Shown piece by piece: positions 37,057-46,440 of a stretch of 64,000 nucleotides of DNA. The translations under genes and the position numbers were made by a program. Within the stretch, counting starts at the first letter, position 1. Every line of letters starts with the position of its first letter. The notes under the pieces are model-generated. The model saw nothing but the letters and a program-made list of their open reading frames with translations, was not told where the DNA came from and searched no databases. Origin of the DNA: Colwellia psychrerythraea 34H (GTDB lineage: Bacteria; Pseudomonadota; Gammaproteobacteria; Enterobacterales; Alteromonadaceae); contig NC_003910.7 of assembly GCF_000012325.1 (NCBI RefSeq), positions 4,216,001-4,280,000 on the forward strand, in the 5' to 3' direction.

Positions 37057-38058
37057 TTAACGGAACAACGGGATGATATGTTTACCGTAGTTCTCTATAA
37101 TTTTCTCTTCATCACCGTTATCCAAGTAAACGTTGAACTGGGTAGTACCCGCTTCTTCAAGCTCTTTAATCTTAGTGACATGCTGATCCATATCACCCAG
37201 AACGCAGAAACTCTCAACAATCTCTTTAGAAATAAAATCCAGATATGGGTTATCACTCTGACCGTGTTTTGAGTAGTCGTAACCCTTACGTTGTTCGATG
37301 TAAGCCGTCAGACTTTCAGGAACAAGACCACTGTGAGCTCCATATTTTTCAACGATATCAGCTACATGATTACCCACCATAGCAGGGAACCATTTAGTGG
37401 CTTCGACACAATAATCCATGTCCCCCACATAGGCAGGTGCAGAAGCAATAACTTCAAACTTAGACATATCACGTCCCGCTTCTACACCAGCTTTAATTGC
37501 TTGATCTGCAAACCATTTTACCAGTGATGGTTCTGCGATTTGGATAACAACACCGTCACCTACTTCACCAGCGGTTTTCAACGCTTTAGGACCATAGGCA
37601 CCAATGTATACCGGCAACTCATAACCTTCTGCCCATGGTAATTTCACTGCTTCAGGACTGTCGCCGTACTGAACTTCGTCACCACGGACCATTGCTTTCA
37701 CCTTAGTAGTGAATTCAGCAACACGGGCCAGGTTAGCCGGTTTTTTCCCCATAACTCGCATAGCGCTATCGCCACGACCCAGACCAACATGAAAACGCCC
37801 CTTACTTTGCAGCGCAAGGCTGGCGAATAAACTCGCGGCCACTGACCAGTCACGTGAGTTTGGATTAGTCACACAAGGACCAAAACTTATTTTAGAGGTG
37901 TGTTCCATACACATCGCAATGGCCGGATAACATTCGCGCCACAGCACGTGTGAATCGTAAAACCAGCAATGTGTAAATCCTGCGTCTTCTGCCTGTTTGA
38001 CCAAACTACGTGCACGTTCGGGGCTTACAAACCCTTTGAAAGTAATACCAAAATCCAT
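37057..38058 (-). CDS. F420-dependent LLM-family oxidoreductase; candidate pyrimidine reductase
   Basis: 333 aa from the ATG at 38058, which follows 'AAAGGAGAAAATC'; a longer frame begins 21 bp upstream without a ribosome site. Luciferase-like monooxygenase fold related to methylene-tetrahydromethanopterin reductase: 'DFGITFKGFVSPERARSLVKQAEDAGFTHCWFYDSH', 'GPCVTNPNSRDWSVAASLFASL', 'GRFHVGLGRGDSAMRVMG' and 'VYIGAYGPKALKTAGEVGDGVVI'. It matches the F420-dependent 'CPS_4043' family as I recall it (TIGR03842). Last gene of the cof-fno operon, 51 bp from fno, so F420 is the likely cofactor. The surrounding pyrimidine genes lack a dihydropyrimidine dehydrogenase. I infer that this enzyme reduces uracil or thymine to the dihydro form; that is unproven. 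Confidence 0.88.
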   Translation of the reverse strand: MDFGITFKGFVSPERARSLVKQAEDAGFTHCWFYDSHVLWRECYPAIAMCMEHTSKISFGPCVTNPNSRDWSVAASLFASLALQSKGRFHVGLGRGDSAMRVMGKKPANLARVAEFTTKVKAMVRGDEVQYGDSPEAVKLPWAEGYELPVYIGAYGPKALKTAGEVGDGVVIQIAEPSLVKWFADQAIKAGVEAGRDMSKFEVIASAPAYVGDMDYCVEATKWFPAMVGNHVADIVEKYGAHSGLVPESLTAYIEQRKGYDYSKHGQSDNPYLDFISKEIVESFCVLGDMDQHVTKIKELEEAGTTQFNVYLDNGDEEKIIENYGKHIIPLFR

Positions 38059-38109
38059 GATTTTCTCCTTTATTAACAAAATTGTTATTTTTATTTATTG
38101 TTGAAGCTA

Positions 38110-38787
38110 TTAAGTACCAGGCGCCCAAATTTTAAGACCTGAATGGGTAAACGGTACTTTTTTGGAAATATTAAGACGGATCAGCATCGGCGTAATAGCC
38201 TCTACACAACGGGCATTCACCGCCGGACCTACGTTATACGCACACACATCCATTCGCTGGATAAGAGCAATGACCTGCTCTTTAGCTGCTAGATCGTTAC
38301 CACAAACCAGGATATCGCAATTGATCGCCTGGTCGAGTTTGTTGAGGGTATGAGCAGACACATTGTGCAGTGCTCCTACCACAGGAATATCATCACCTAG
38401 CAGCGCCTGAGCCTCTTCGGTCACCGAGCCTTCAGCCGGCATATCCACCGCTTTAGGATTACCTTCAGCCAGTGGCACAACGATATCCACTAAGATCTTG
38501 TCGGCCAGCTGTGCTTTGATGGCCTCTAAAGTGGTATTGTGCGCGCTATATGGCACCGCTAGAACAACCATCTTATCGGCTGCATCTACCGCATCCTCAT
38601 TATTTGCACCGGAGATAACACCCAGTTCATCACTTGAAGGTTTAATAATTTGATTGAGCTCAATGGCTATTTCATCAGCGCGTGCTGCATCCCTAGAACC
38701 CAACACAACATCAACACCTGCTTTTGCCAAGCGTAATGCAAGACCTCGTCCCTGGGGACCAGTACCACCTAAAATTGCTATTTTCAT
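38110..38787 (-). CDS. fno: NADPH:F420 oxidoreductase (Fno/NpdG type)
   Basis: 225 aa. N-terminal NADP-binding motif '[23 protein letters not shown]' followed by '[11 protein letters not shown]', the Arg/Ser pair typical of NADPH specificity in this family. '[17 protein letters not shown]' and '[16 protein letters not shown]' match archaeal Fno, and a C-terminal F420-binding part follows. Moves hydride between NADPH and F420. Its ATG overlaps the cofE stop by 4 bp, tying it to F420 biosynthesis. In bacteria growing on sugars this enzyme supplies F420H2 from NADPH, the direction expected here. Confidence 0.92.
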   Translation of the reverse strand: MKIAILGGTGPQGRGLALRLAKAGVDVVLGSRDAARADEIAIELNQIIKPSSDELGVISGANNEDAVDAADKMVVLAVPYSAHNTTLEAIKAQLADKILVDIVVPLAEGNPKAVDMPAEGSVTEEAQALLGDDIPVVGALHNVSAHTLNKLDQAINCDILVCGNDLAAKEQVIALIQRMDVCAYNVGPAVNARCVEAITPMLIRLNISKKVPFTHSGLKIWAPGT

Positions 38788-39557
38788 CTAAATAAATCCT
38801 CTTTTAATGGTCTAACTAAATCGAGGGCTGAACTCACTTCTGATTGCCAGTTAACCCCCTTAAAAATGAGTGCCGGTTTTTTACCATCTTTTGCCATCAA
38901 TAAACCAGACGCGGCGGCCAGTTCATCAGCTAGTGCCGGAGCGGTGACTGCTAATGGGCGGCCAAAAGCATCTTTTTCACCAGCTAAATCCACTTTCGCA
39001 GGGACACCAGCTAGGCCAATGGCTACATTCACTAGCCCCATGCGCCATGGTCGGCCAAAAGTATCGGTGATCACCACTCCAACCCTTACGCCATAGGCTT
39101 CTTCTAGACGGTCACGTAAAGCACGAGCACTAGCGTCTGGATCAACAGGCAAGAGTAGCAAAGTGTCTTTCTGGTCGATATTAGATTCATCTACCGCCGC
39201 ATTGGCGCAGACAAACCCTAGATTATGCTCAGTGATAACAATGCCTTCTGATTGCCCTGCATGTATTACCGCTCGCAAAACACCTTTTGACTCAGCAAGA
39301 ATGACCTCAATTTTACGCGGATCCTTGTTGACCTTATTCGCCAGAGCCAGAGCCTCTGTCGATGGGATAATGTCTTTGAGAGCGACATAACGATCCTCTG
39401 CTTTGGATACCACTTTCTGGGCAATGACTAGAATGTCCCCGTCTTCAATATAAAGCTCCGTTTTGTCCATGGCGCTTATTAAAATCTGCGCCAGATCATC
39501 GCCCGGTTGAATATCACCAATACCGTCGATGGTTTGAATTGTTACGCTGTTTTGCAT
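38784..39557 (-). CDS. cofE: Coenzyme F420-0:L-glutamate ligase
   Basis: 257 aa, stand-alone CofE domain: '[42 protein letters not shown]', '[32 protein letters not shown]', '[25 protein letters not shown]'. Adds glutamate residues to F420-0 using GTP. Unlike actinobacterial FbiB it has no C-terminal FMN (nitroreductase-like) domain, which matters for which phospho-precursor is used. Overlaps cofC by 16 bp and fno by 4 bp. Confidence 0.93.
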   Translation of the reverse strand: MQNSVTIQTIDGIGDIQPGDDLAQILISAMDKTELYIEDGDILVIAQKVVSKAEDRYVALKDIIPSTEALALANKVNKDPRKIEVILAESKGVLRAVIHAGQSEGIVITEHNLGFVCANAAVDESNIDQKDTLLLLPVDPDASARALRDRLEEAYGVRVGVVITDTFGRPWRMGLVNVAIGLAGVPAKVDLAGEKDAFGRPLAVTAPALADELAAASGLLMAKDGKKPALIFKGVNWQSEVSSALDLVRPLKEDLFR

Positions 39558-40174
39558 AATTTATTTAACTCCTGAGTAACTGGACTTGACAATAGTGCCA
39601 ACAACTCTAAATCGTCTGGGGTATCAATATCTAACGCTAATGCAGGTAACTTAATCACCTGGCAAACTATATCCCGCTCCTGTGCCACCCTTTGATGGGC
39701 GAGACTAGAGTCAATACCGTATAAAAACGGGATCGCATTAGGTGGCGTAGTCAGCAATGCATTAGTACCTAGATCAAATGCAGGGCATAATAAAACTGAC
39801 GGCACTGGACGGTAAATCATCAACAGCCGTTCAAACTCCCTGTAATCGAGCTCGGCAATATCCGCGGGGATTAACAGTTGTGACTGAAAATCATTATTAA
39901 GACTCCAGCGGGCGGCACTTTCAACAGCCTGCCGTAAGCCCAGCTTAGTTTCTATCAATACCGATGCACCATAGGTACAGGCGATATCAGATATGAACTC
40001 AGAAGCTGTCACCACCAACAAGTGATGCTGGGGAAAATACTTATTAAAAAATGACAAAGTAGTTTTAAACATCGACAGCGCCAGTGCCTGGCGCTGTCGG
40101 CTGCTCAGTTGTGGATCTAATCGAGTTTTAGACAACTGCGGATCTTTCATGGGTATGACAATATTGGTTCTCAT
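39542..40174 (-). CDS. cofC: CofC/FbiD, phospho-precursor guanylyltransferase of F420 synthesis
   Basis: 210 aa MobA-like nucleotidyltransferase: N-terminal 'IVIPMKDPQLSKTRLDPQLSSRQRQALALSMF', the GTP-binding start, 'LLIPADIAELDYREFERLL' with catalytic acidic residues, and 'CPAFDLGTNALLTTPPNAIPFLYG'. It activates 2-phospho-L-lactate, phosphoenolpyruvate or 3-phospho-D-glycerate, depending on lineage; the choice cannot be read from the sequence. 'GAGGAGG' lies just before the ATG, overlapping the end of cofD. Confidence 0.9.
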   Translation of the reverse strand: MRTNIVIPMKDPQLSKTRLDPQLSSRQRQALALSMFKTTLSFFNKYFPQHHLLVVTASEFISDIACTYGASVLIETKLGLRQAVESAARWSLNNDFQSQLLIPADIAELDYREFERLLMIYRPVPSVLLCPAFDLGTNALLTTPPNAIPFLYGIDSSLAHQRVAQERDIVCQVIKLPALALDIDTPDDLELLALLSSPVTQELNKLCKTA

Positions 40175-41161
40175 CTAAACCTCCTCTGCCAATTGAGTAC
40201 CGCATTTAAGCCCAAATTTTGTGCTCATTTCGGCTACCACGTTTTCAGCAAGAGAAACCTTATCTATGCGGTTTTTCATCAACGTTTGTGCCACCATCAC
40301 CTTCAGACCACTTGCTTCAAGTACAGAGGTAAATTGTTGGTCTTCGATATCAATAACAAAACCGTCAATCAACCCCTGATAACAGTTCGCTACCCCCAAG
40401 ACATCGCTGCTAAAGTTCATCGCAGCCATCATTCGATCAGCAGGACCTTTAACCGTCTTGCCATTAATCATTGGTGATACCGCTACCACAGGGGCTTTGG
40501 AAGATTTTAGTGCCGCTCGAATCCCCGGCACATTCACAATGGGGTTGATACTGACAATGGGATTACTCGGCGCAATGATGATCAGATCGGCTTCGTTGAT
40601 GGCTTTCAGTGATTCTGGAGTAGGTTGCGCATCTTCAATGCCCGACACGAAAATATCAAGGATCTCCGGCTGACAGCCCTTTTTGACAAAGTAACTCTGA
40701 AAATCTAACCAACCCTGCTCTGTATGGATACGATTTTGAATCACCTGATCGGTAGGTAACAATATATTGGCGGTCACACCAAGCTGCTTAGCAATATGCT
40801 TGGCTATCACCGACGGTCGAATGCCTGATTGTTTCTGTTGGGTGCGGTATATATGGGTAGCAAAATCTTTATCGCCCAAGTACATCCAGGTATCACAGCC
40901 CAGACGCTCAAGTGCTTCAAGGGTATTGGTCGTTTCGTCTTTTAGGCCCCAACCCTTTTTAGTATCAATCAGATCCGCTAGTGTATAAGTAAGGGTATCA
41001 ATATCAGGGGAGACCCACAGACCATGAAATAACATATCGTCGGCTACATTACCTATCACTGACAGCTCGTTTCCATATTCACTGTGATACAGACCTTCGG
41101 CCATTTTGGCGCCACCGACACCACCGGATAACAGCAAAATTTTCATCGTTGAATGGCTCAT
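40175..41161 (-). CDS. cofD: 2-phospho-L-lactate transferase CofD
   Basis: 328 aa. 'ILLLSGGVGGAKMAEGLYH' N-terminal Rossmann loop, 'SVIGNVADDMLFHGLWVSPDIDTLTYTLADLID', 'ADLIIIAPSNPIVSINPIVNVPGIRAAL' and 'VAVSPMINGKTVKGPADRMM', all CofD hallmarks. Transfers the activated phospho-moiety to the deazaflavin FO, giving F420-0 or an analogue. ATGA overlap with the cofH stop. Confidence 0.94.
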   Translation of the reverse strand: MSHSTMKILLLSGGVGGAKMAEGLYHSEYGNELSVIGNVADDMLFHGLWVSPDIDTLTYTLADLIDTKKGWGLKDETTNTLEALERLGCDTWMYLGDKDFATHIYRTQQKQSGIRPSVIAKHIAKQLGVTANILLPTDQVIQNRIHTEQGWLDFQSYFVKKGCQPEILDIFVSGIEDAQPTPESLKAINEADLIIIAPSNPIVSINPIVNVPGIRAALKSSKAPVVAVSPMINGKTVKGPADRMMAAMNFSSDVLGVANCYQGLIDGFVIDIEDQQFTSVLEASGLKVMVAQTLMKNRIDKVSLAENVVAEMSTKFGLKCGTQLAEEV

Positions 41162-42450
41162 AACAAACCTCCAGAAACTCTTGGCAAAGCAGCATCTTCT
41201 GTTACTGCTATTTCCACCACAGAAATAGTTTGGGGACAGGTATTTTTGACAATTTCAAGAGGTGAAGATCGCTCGAAGGTTTCAACCGATTTATATAGGG
41301 TATTACGACGCACAGCGCTTAAACCTGCTTTTTCGATCATCATTACCATATCGGCTGGCATAATCTCTTGACCGTTTTTACCGCCGGAGGCCCGGGTAAT
41401 ACTTTCATTCATTAAAGTGCCGCCAATATCGTTGGCACCTGCCCGTAACATTGCGGTGGCATAATCCGGTCCTAGTTTGACCCATGATGCTTGGATGTTG
41501 TCGATCCAGCCATTGAGCATTACTCGTGAAATGGCATGCATCTTGATATTTTCATCTGGCGTCGGGCCTGGACGAACATTAGGGTTGCTCAGATACAGTG
41601 GCGATTCATAGTGGACAAATCCCAGTGGCACAAACTCAGTGAAACCGCCGGTTTGTTGCTGAATACTGCGGATCTTACCAATATGCTCTACCCAGTGTTT
41701 CGGGCTGTCAACATGGCCATACATAATGGTAGCAGTGGTTGGTAAACCCAGTTTGTGAGCTGTAGTGATTATATCTACCCACTGTTCAGTACTGAGTTTA
41801 TCCTTGGTCAGTTGTTTACGGATCTCCACATCAAGAATTTCCGCCGCCGTGCCTGGCATAGATCCGAGCCCATGATCGATTAAATCCTGGATAAAATCTG
41901 CTGTAGACATCCTGCTTTTGCGAGCGCCATACCAAATTTCAAACGGTGAAAATGCATGGATATGCATCTCAGGCACCTGCGTCTTGATAGCTTTTAAAAT
42001 ATTACGATAGTGATCGCCCTTAAGATCTGGGTGTAAACCGCCTTGGATACAAACTTCAGTGGCACCACGATCCCAAGCTTCCTGGGCACGATTTGCAATT
42101 TCATCCATCGACAACAATTCAGCACCTGCTTCGGTTTTACGTTTGGCAAAACCACAGAACTTACAGCCCATATTACAGACATTGGTGAAGTTGATATTAC
42201 GGGTAATCACAAAGGTCCCACAATTACCAACAGTCTTCATCCGCAACTCATCGGCAGTCGCAATTAAAGCATCAAGCTCAAGCCCTTGGGTATCGAATAA
42301 GACCAATCCTTCTTGCTCACTGATATCTTCATCATTGAGCGCCTTATTGAGGATGTCGCTGACTTTTGGAGAAATTGACGTTAATAAAGCAGTTAACGAA
42401 CCATCACCACCTGACGATAGAGGTACCATTGAAATATAATTATTCATCAC
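41158..42450 (-). CDS. cofH: FO synthase subunit 2, CofH
   Basis: 430 aa radical-SAM protein with 'NINFTNVCNMGCKFCGFAKRK' (CxxxCxxC at about residues 92-99), 'EVCIQGGLHPDLKGDHYRNILKAIK', 'GSMPGTAAEILDVEIRKQL' and 'EFVPLGFVHYESPLYLS'. Joins tyrosine to 5-amino-6-ribitylaminouracil, an intermediate of riboflavin synthesis. In actinobacteria it is often fused with CofG as FbiC; here the two are separate and adjacent (8 bp), as in archaea and cyanobacteria. Confidence 0.93.
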   Translation of the reverse strand: MMNNYISMVPLSSGGDGSLTALLTSISPKVSDILNKALNDEDISEQEGLVLFDTQGLELDALIATADELRMKTVGNCGTFVITRNINFTNVCNMGCKFCGFAKRKTEAGAELLSMDEIANRAQEAWDRGATEVCIQGGLHPDLKGDHYRNILKAIKTQVPEMHIHAFSPFEIWYGARKSRMSTADFIQDLIDHGLGSMPGTAAEILDVEIRKQLTKDKLSTEQWVDIITTAHKLGLPTTATIMYGHVDSPKHWVEHIGKIRSIQQQTGGFTEFVPLGFVHYESPLYLSNPNVRPGPTPDENIKMHAISRVMLNGWIDNIQASWVKLGPDYATAMLRAGANDIGGTLMNESITRASGGKNGQEIMPADMVMMIEKAGLSAVRRNTLYKSVETFERSSPLEIVKNTCPQTISVVEIAVTEDAALPRVSGGLL

Positions 42451-42458
42451 TATTCTCC

Positions 42459-43637
42459 TTAAAGGGCCACGTGGTAGATCATATCAGCGGCATGCTTTGC
42501 CGATTCTGCAGTAACACATTGTTGAGAGGCTAAACCGTCGGCGCGAGCCATACCTTCGAGTCGCTTTGAGATTTGTGGGCTAAGATATTGTTGTTTAAGA
42601 TATTCAGGGTAAACAGCTAGGCGTTCTTGTAACTGATAACCACAGTCCTGAGTCGCCTTGGCTAATTGCTCAATTTGAGGCCAGGCTCTTTCTGGGTTGA
42701 TAAAGTCCTTGGTTAACGGCGAAATTCCACCCCAATCATTAATACCGCTGCCGATATAATCTTTATAGCGTTGTTGTAGATTTGGTGGTGCCTGAATACT
42801 AATACTCGGATCGAGCATTAGACGAGCGACGGCCAAAGTCCGCAACATATCTTCAAGATCAGGCTCTGGATGGTCAGCCATGGCCGTGCCGGATTTGGCA
42901 CAAAAATTCTGCACGATAACTTCCTGAATGTGACCATATTTGAGGTGAAGATTATTAATGGCTTCAAGACTTTCTACACGTTCCTGCCACGTTTCACCAA
43001 TACCTATCAAAATACCAGTGGTATAAGGAATGTTCTGCTCGCCCGCACTTTTGATGGTTGCCAAACGTGTAGCGGGAACTTTGTCTGGACAGGCGTAGTG
43101 CGCTTGTCCTTTTTGCAATAATCGTTCACTGACAGTTTCAAGCATCATGCCCATGCTAGCGCTGACTTTTTTAATATTTGCCAACTCATCAGCGGTCATA
43201 GTACCGGCATTAACGTGTGGTAACAGGCTGGTTTCACGCAGTATTAGTGCACTGATCTCAGCTACGTATTCCATCATCGTGGAAAAACCTTGTTCAGCGA
43301 GTGCTTCTCTTGCTTCGCGATAGCGTAGTTCAGGTTTTTCACCTAGGCTCAACAACACTTCTTTGCAGCCCATTGCCTGACCCTGACGAATGACGGTCAA
43401 TACCTGCTCCGGCGTCATGATGGTTGCATTACCGGATTCTGGACGCTGAACGAAGGTGCAGTATTGGCACTCATCGCGGCACATGTTGGTCAGAGGAATA
43501 AAAACCTTTCTTGAATACGTCATGATCTTGCCCCAATGTTGATCACGCACAGCACAGGCGGCTTGTCGGAGCGTATTCAACGCTTTGCCGCGAACATCGC
43601 CTAGTTGGCTGGCCTGTACTGCTGTTAACTTATCCAT
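42459..43637 (-). CDS. cofG: FO synthase subunit 1, CofG
   Basis: 392 aa from the ATG at 43637, preceded by 'CTGGGAG'; a TTG-initiated extension to 43706 is less likely. Radical-SAM motif 'LTNMCRDECQYCTFVQRPE' (CxxxCxxC), 'KEVLLSLGEKPELRYREARE', 'NAGTMTADEL', 'TTGILIGIGETWQERVESL' and 'DWGGISPLTKDFINPERAWP'. Completes the 7,8-didemethyl-8-hydroxy-5-deazaflavin ring. First gene of the F420 operon; two RutR-like boxes lie 86-134 bp upstream. Confidence 0.93.
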   Translation of the reverse strand: MDKLTAVQASQLGDVRGKALNTLRQAACAVRDQHWGKIMTYSRKVFIPLTNMCRDECQYCTFVQRPESGNATIMTPEQVLTVIRQGQAMGCKEVLLSLGEKPELRYREAREALAEQGFSTMMEYVAEISALILRETSLLPHVNAGTMTADELANIKKVSASMGMMLETVSERLLQKGQAHYACPDKVPATRLATIKSAGEQNIPYTTGILIGIGETWQERVESLEAINNLHLKYGHIQEVIVQNFCAKSGTAMADHPEPDLEDMLRTLAVARLMLDPSISIQAPPNLQQRYKDYIGSGINDWGGISPLTKDFINPERAWPQIEQLAKATQDCGYQLQERLAVYPEYLKQQYLSPQISKRLEGMARADGLASQQCVTAESAKHAADMIYHVAL

Positions 43638-43722
43638 GACGACTCCCAGATTATAATTATTGTTTTTGTTATCTAAGGGCTTAAATGATCGGCAGTATGA
43701 AATCAATTCATCACCACTAAGT

Positions 43723-43738
43723 TTTACCCTTTGGTCAA
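43723..43738. promoter_or_regulatory. RutR-like box D upstream of cofG
   Basis: TTTACCCTTTGGTCAA; two mismatches to the recalled RutR consensus, 33 bp (three helical turns) from box E. Confidence 0.65.
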
Positions 43739-43755
43739 TTTATACTAGTTTAAGT

Positions 43756-43771
43756 TTTACCATATGGTCAA
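43756..43771. promoter_or_regulatory. RutR-like box E upstream of cofG
   Basis: TTTACCATATGGTCAA; a single mismatch to TTGACCA-N2-TGGTCAA. Confidence 0.7.
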
Positions 43772-44172
43772 GCATTTTTAATAAATAAATTAAAACTATA
43801 TTTAAGTCATTGTTATTTATATATTATTAATAATTTATTATTTATACGAGAGAATACGATTATTAAACAGGTAAAGACAAATAGGGAGGAAGTATGAAAT
43901 ATGAATGACAGATACAACAAAGGTAAACTAAGCAATTAAAGTTTTGATAAATAAGATATTAATGGTAGAAAAATACCATTTAAAGCCATCATTCAATCGA
44001 TTAGGATGTATTAAAACCCACAGTTGCTAATATCGGGGATAACATTTAGCCAAAATATTTTCATTCGTTATCCGAGGTCCACACACCTAATTTGAACGAC
44101 GGCACAATAGAGGAAGACAAGGTGCTAATTCAATGAGAAATAGAAGTTGGTGGCCAAATTAACTACGTCACC
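43772..44172. other. AT-rich spacer between cofG and DMT transporter
   Basis: 400 bp with very AT-rich 43780-43860. 'GGGAGGAAG' at about 43884 precedes only 4- and 12-codon frames, which I do not call genes. No terminator with a T-run seen for the DMT gene. Confidence 0.4.
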
Positions 44173-45126
44173 CTACGGCCTATTCTGTAGTGCTTTAATC
44201 TTCGCAGCGTTCACCAAAAGTGGATCCTTACCCAACTGCTGGCTAGCAGTATTTACTCGCGTTCGTCCATGATAAAATAGGTACAGTCCACTGCTGATAA
44301 CTATCGCTCCACCAAAGTAGACATAAAAATCAGGTAGTTCCCCGAACATCAACCAGCCAAGACCCAAGGCCCAGAATATCTGTGAATATATAAAAGGAGC
44401 GACTGTCGTGGCAGCCGCATATTTATGAGAAATGATAATCAGGCTATGAGCTGACCCGCCAAATAGACCGATAAAAATAAGTGCAGCCCATACCTCTAGA
44501 CTAGTTGGAGTCTCCCAAATGAAGGGCAAAAATAAACTGGTTACTACAGCTCCGACTATAGCGGTATAGAACAAAGTAACTGGTATCGGCTCGCTAGCTG
44601 AAAGTTTTCGTGTGGTGACGTTATAAATAGCAGTACAGCAAGCCGCTCCAAATATAAATAGTGCACCTATGCCAAGATCCGAAGAACCCAGGCCATTGAT
44701 GCCAGGCCGAACGATAATCAAAGTGCCAATGAATCCGACTATAACAGCCACAATTGATGAAGCGCTCACCCGCTCACCAAGCAAAGGAATAGATAGCAAT
44801 AACACTAACAACGGTACAGTAAAGAAAATAGCGGTGGCTTCAGCCAGACCAAGCATCGTCAATCCAAAAAAGAACAGCACAGTATCAATCAGCAGGATCA
44901 GAGAGCGAGCAATTTGTATAAATAGTTTATTGGTCTTCAGCAGGCTCATGCCATTCTTCGGCCAGAGTAATATTATCATCAACACCAGATGTCCCAGATA
45001 TCGAGCCCAAACCACCTGTGCTACAGGCAGTGCCTGTCCCAGATATTTAGCTAACGCTTCCTGAACGGATATCAGCAACATGGCAGCCATCATGTAAAAA
45101 ATACCGCGTAATTGATTGGTTTCCAT
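44173..45126 (-). CDS. EamA/DMT-family transporter under a RutR-like box
   Basis: 317 aa from the ATG at 45126; a GTG start at 45201 would add 25 residues without membrane features. About ten hydrophobic segments in two EamA repeats, including 'AKYLGQALPVAQVVWARYLGHLVLMIILLWP' and 'AEATAIFFTVPLLVLLLSIPLLGERV' in the first and 'YKYAAATTVAPFIYSQIFWALGLGWLMFGELPD'-like sequence in the second. C-terminal cytoplasmic tail of about 25 residues. Substrate unknown; the island context suggests export or uptake of a pyrimidine-pathway metabolite such as beta-alanine or a ureido acid. Box F lies about 85 bp upstream. Confidence 0.82.
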   Translation of the reverse strand: METNQLRGIFYMMAAMLLISVQEALAKYLGQALPVAQVVWARYLGHLVLMIILLWPKNGMSLLKTNKLFIQIARSLILLIDTVLFFFGLTMLGLAEATAIFFTVPLLVLLLSIPLLGERVSASSIVAVIVGFIGTLIIVRPGINGLGSSDLGIGALFIFGAACCTAIYNVTTRKLSASEPIPVTLFYTAIVGAVVTSLFLPFIWETPTSLEVWAALIFIGLFGGSAHSLIIISHKYAAATTVAPFIYSQIFWALGLGWLMFGELPDFYVYFGGAIVISSGLYLFYHGRTRVNTASQQLGKDPLLVNAAKIKALQNRP

Positions 45127-45210
45127 AAAGGCACTCTGGTTAAAAAATACATAAGAACTGCGACTTACGCACTTTTTGATACGATTAATGAAGACTAACA
45201 CTAATCATAT

Positions 45211-45226
45211 TTTACCAATTGGTCAA
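45211..45226. promoter_or_regulatory. RutR-like box F upstream of DMT transporter
   Basis: TTTACCAATTGGTCAA; one mismatch to the recalled consensus. Confidence 0.7.
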
Positions 45227-45614
45227 TAATTATCTATTACTCGATCGCAAAGTCTTAATTGATTGGTGCAGGAGTATTCCCGTCTGCTCAATTTACTCGA
45301 CTAATTAACTATTGGACGTAGACAAACTAGCACTCTCAAGCTGCATACCTAGTTCAAATAGTCGGGCTACCTCGATATGAGCTTAATTACGCCACTCACC
45401 GTTAACGTCATGTTGTAATTTAAGTTCATTAATTGGCACTTGTAGTTACTCGTCAGTTTGTGACTGTACGCCCCAGCACTACTCTTCTAATAAAATAATA
45501 TCTATAGGCTTTTCAATGGAATTCCACTGACTTTCAGGCCGTGGCTCGTCGGTAACTTTATTGAACTTTGGAATAGAGAGCCTGATTAGTGGTTTAATTA
45601 ATTCAGAGGGTATT

Positions 45615-46440
45615 ATGTGGGTATGGGAAGATAAAAAATGGCCAAAGTTCATTGATGATAACTCCACTATTGTACCTAGATTAGAAAAATGTATCCAAGG
45701 GGTTTCTCCTCTCAAGCAACTAAGAAATATGCTCACTCTTGAGCAGTATTTAGGTTGGGAAGCTGTCGTATTACTAAATAAAACACTTTCATCAGCTAAA
45801 ATTAAAGGTGAGTTATTTTATCGTGATTCTGTACGCTCTAGTATCGTAAATAAGCTAGGGATCAGTAAAGGAAATAAGTATCCTCAACAAAGTGATTCAA
45901 TGGTTTAATTATTATTAAGAACTATCCGTTTTCGTTTTTTTGATAATCAGCTAAGTTATAGAACCATTAAAGCTTGGCATCAGTTACTGTTCCCTTCCCA
46001 ACCATTAGTTACCCCTAAAGCGATTGGTGAATATCGAAATGATAAAATGCAACGACTCTCTGGTCGCTAAGAAAAACAGCAAATTCACTACCTAGCTCCT
46101 GGATTAAACTAAAAAGAAGTAACTCATGAAATGGATATATTTTTCAATTGGCTAAATTAACCCTATGAGAGGTCAGCCTATATTCGTGCTGCCGTTGCCA
46201 AATTTTGGTTTGTTACTGTTCACCCCTTTGATAATGGTTACGCTCTGTTATCTCGTGTCATAACAGAGCGTTGTTTAGCAGAAACTGAGCCAAAAAAATT
46301 TGCGTTTATTCTCATTATCTTCGGTATTTGAGGCTAATAGGAATGAATATTACCAACAACTAGAAAATCAACAACGAGGCGAAATAGATAATCTTCTTGA
46401 GGTGACACAAAGGTTCTGTCGCAAACTCAAAATCTGCAGC
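45615..46440 (+). pseudogene. Broken Fic-family gene with DUF4172 N-terminal domain
   Basis: Translated fragments in several frames line up with a Fic/DUF4172 protein. 'MWVWEDKKWPKFIDD' and 'AKIKGELFYRDSVRSSIVNKLGI' are the DUF4172 region. 'TIKAWHQLLFPSQP' is mid-protein, and 'RAAVAKFWFVTVHPFDNGYALLSR' is the Fic motif region, where HPFxxGNGR has become HPFDNGYAL. 'VFEANRNEYYQQLENQQRGEID' is C-terminal. A stop at 45906 and further frameshifts break it, and the catalytic motif is damaged, so no working AMPylase is expected. Unrelated to the neighbouring pathway; likely debris of an earlier insertion. Confidence 0.75.

Noticed and set aside
37984-37997. TTGACCA half-site inside the oxidoreductase gene
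   Set aside because: Only one half of the RutR-like motif and within coding sequence; not counted as an operator.
37057-38058. Oxidoreductase as RutA (uracil oxygenase)
   Set aside because: Motifs and neighbours fit the F420-dependent family; RutB, RutF and the other Rut partners are absent.
43884-43960. Small gene after a strong ribosome-site-like 'GGGAGGAAG'
   Set aside because: Only 4- and 12-codon frames follow; too little to call a gene.
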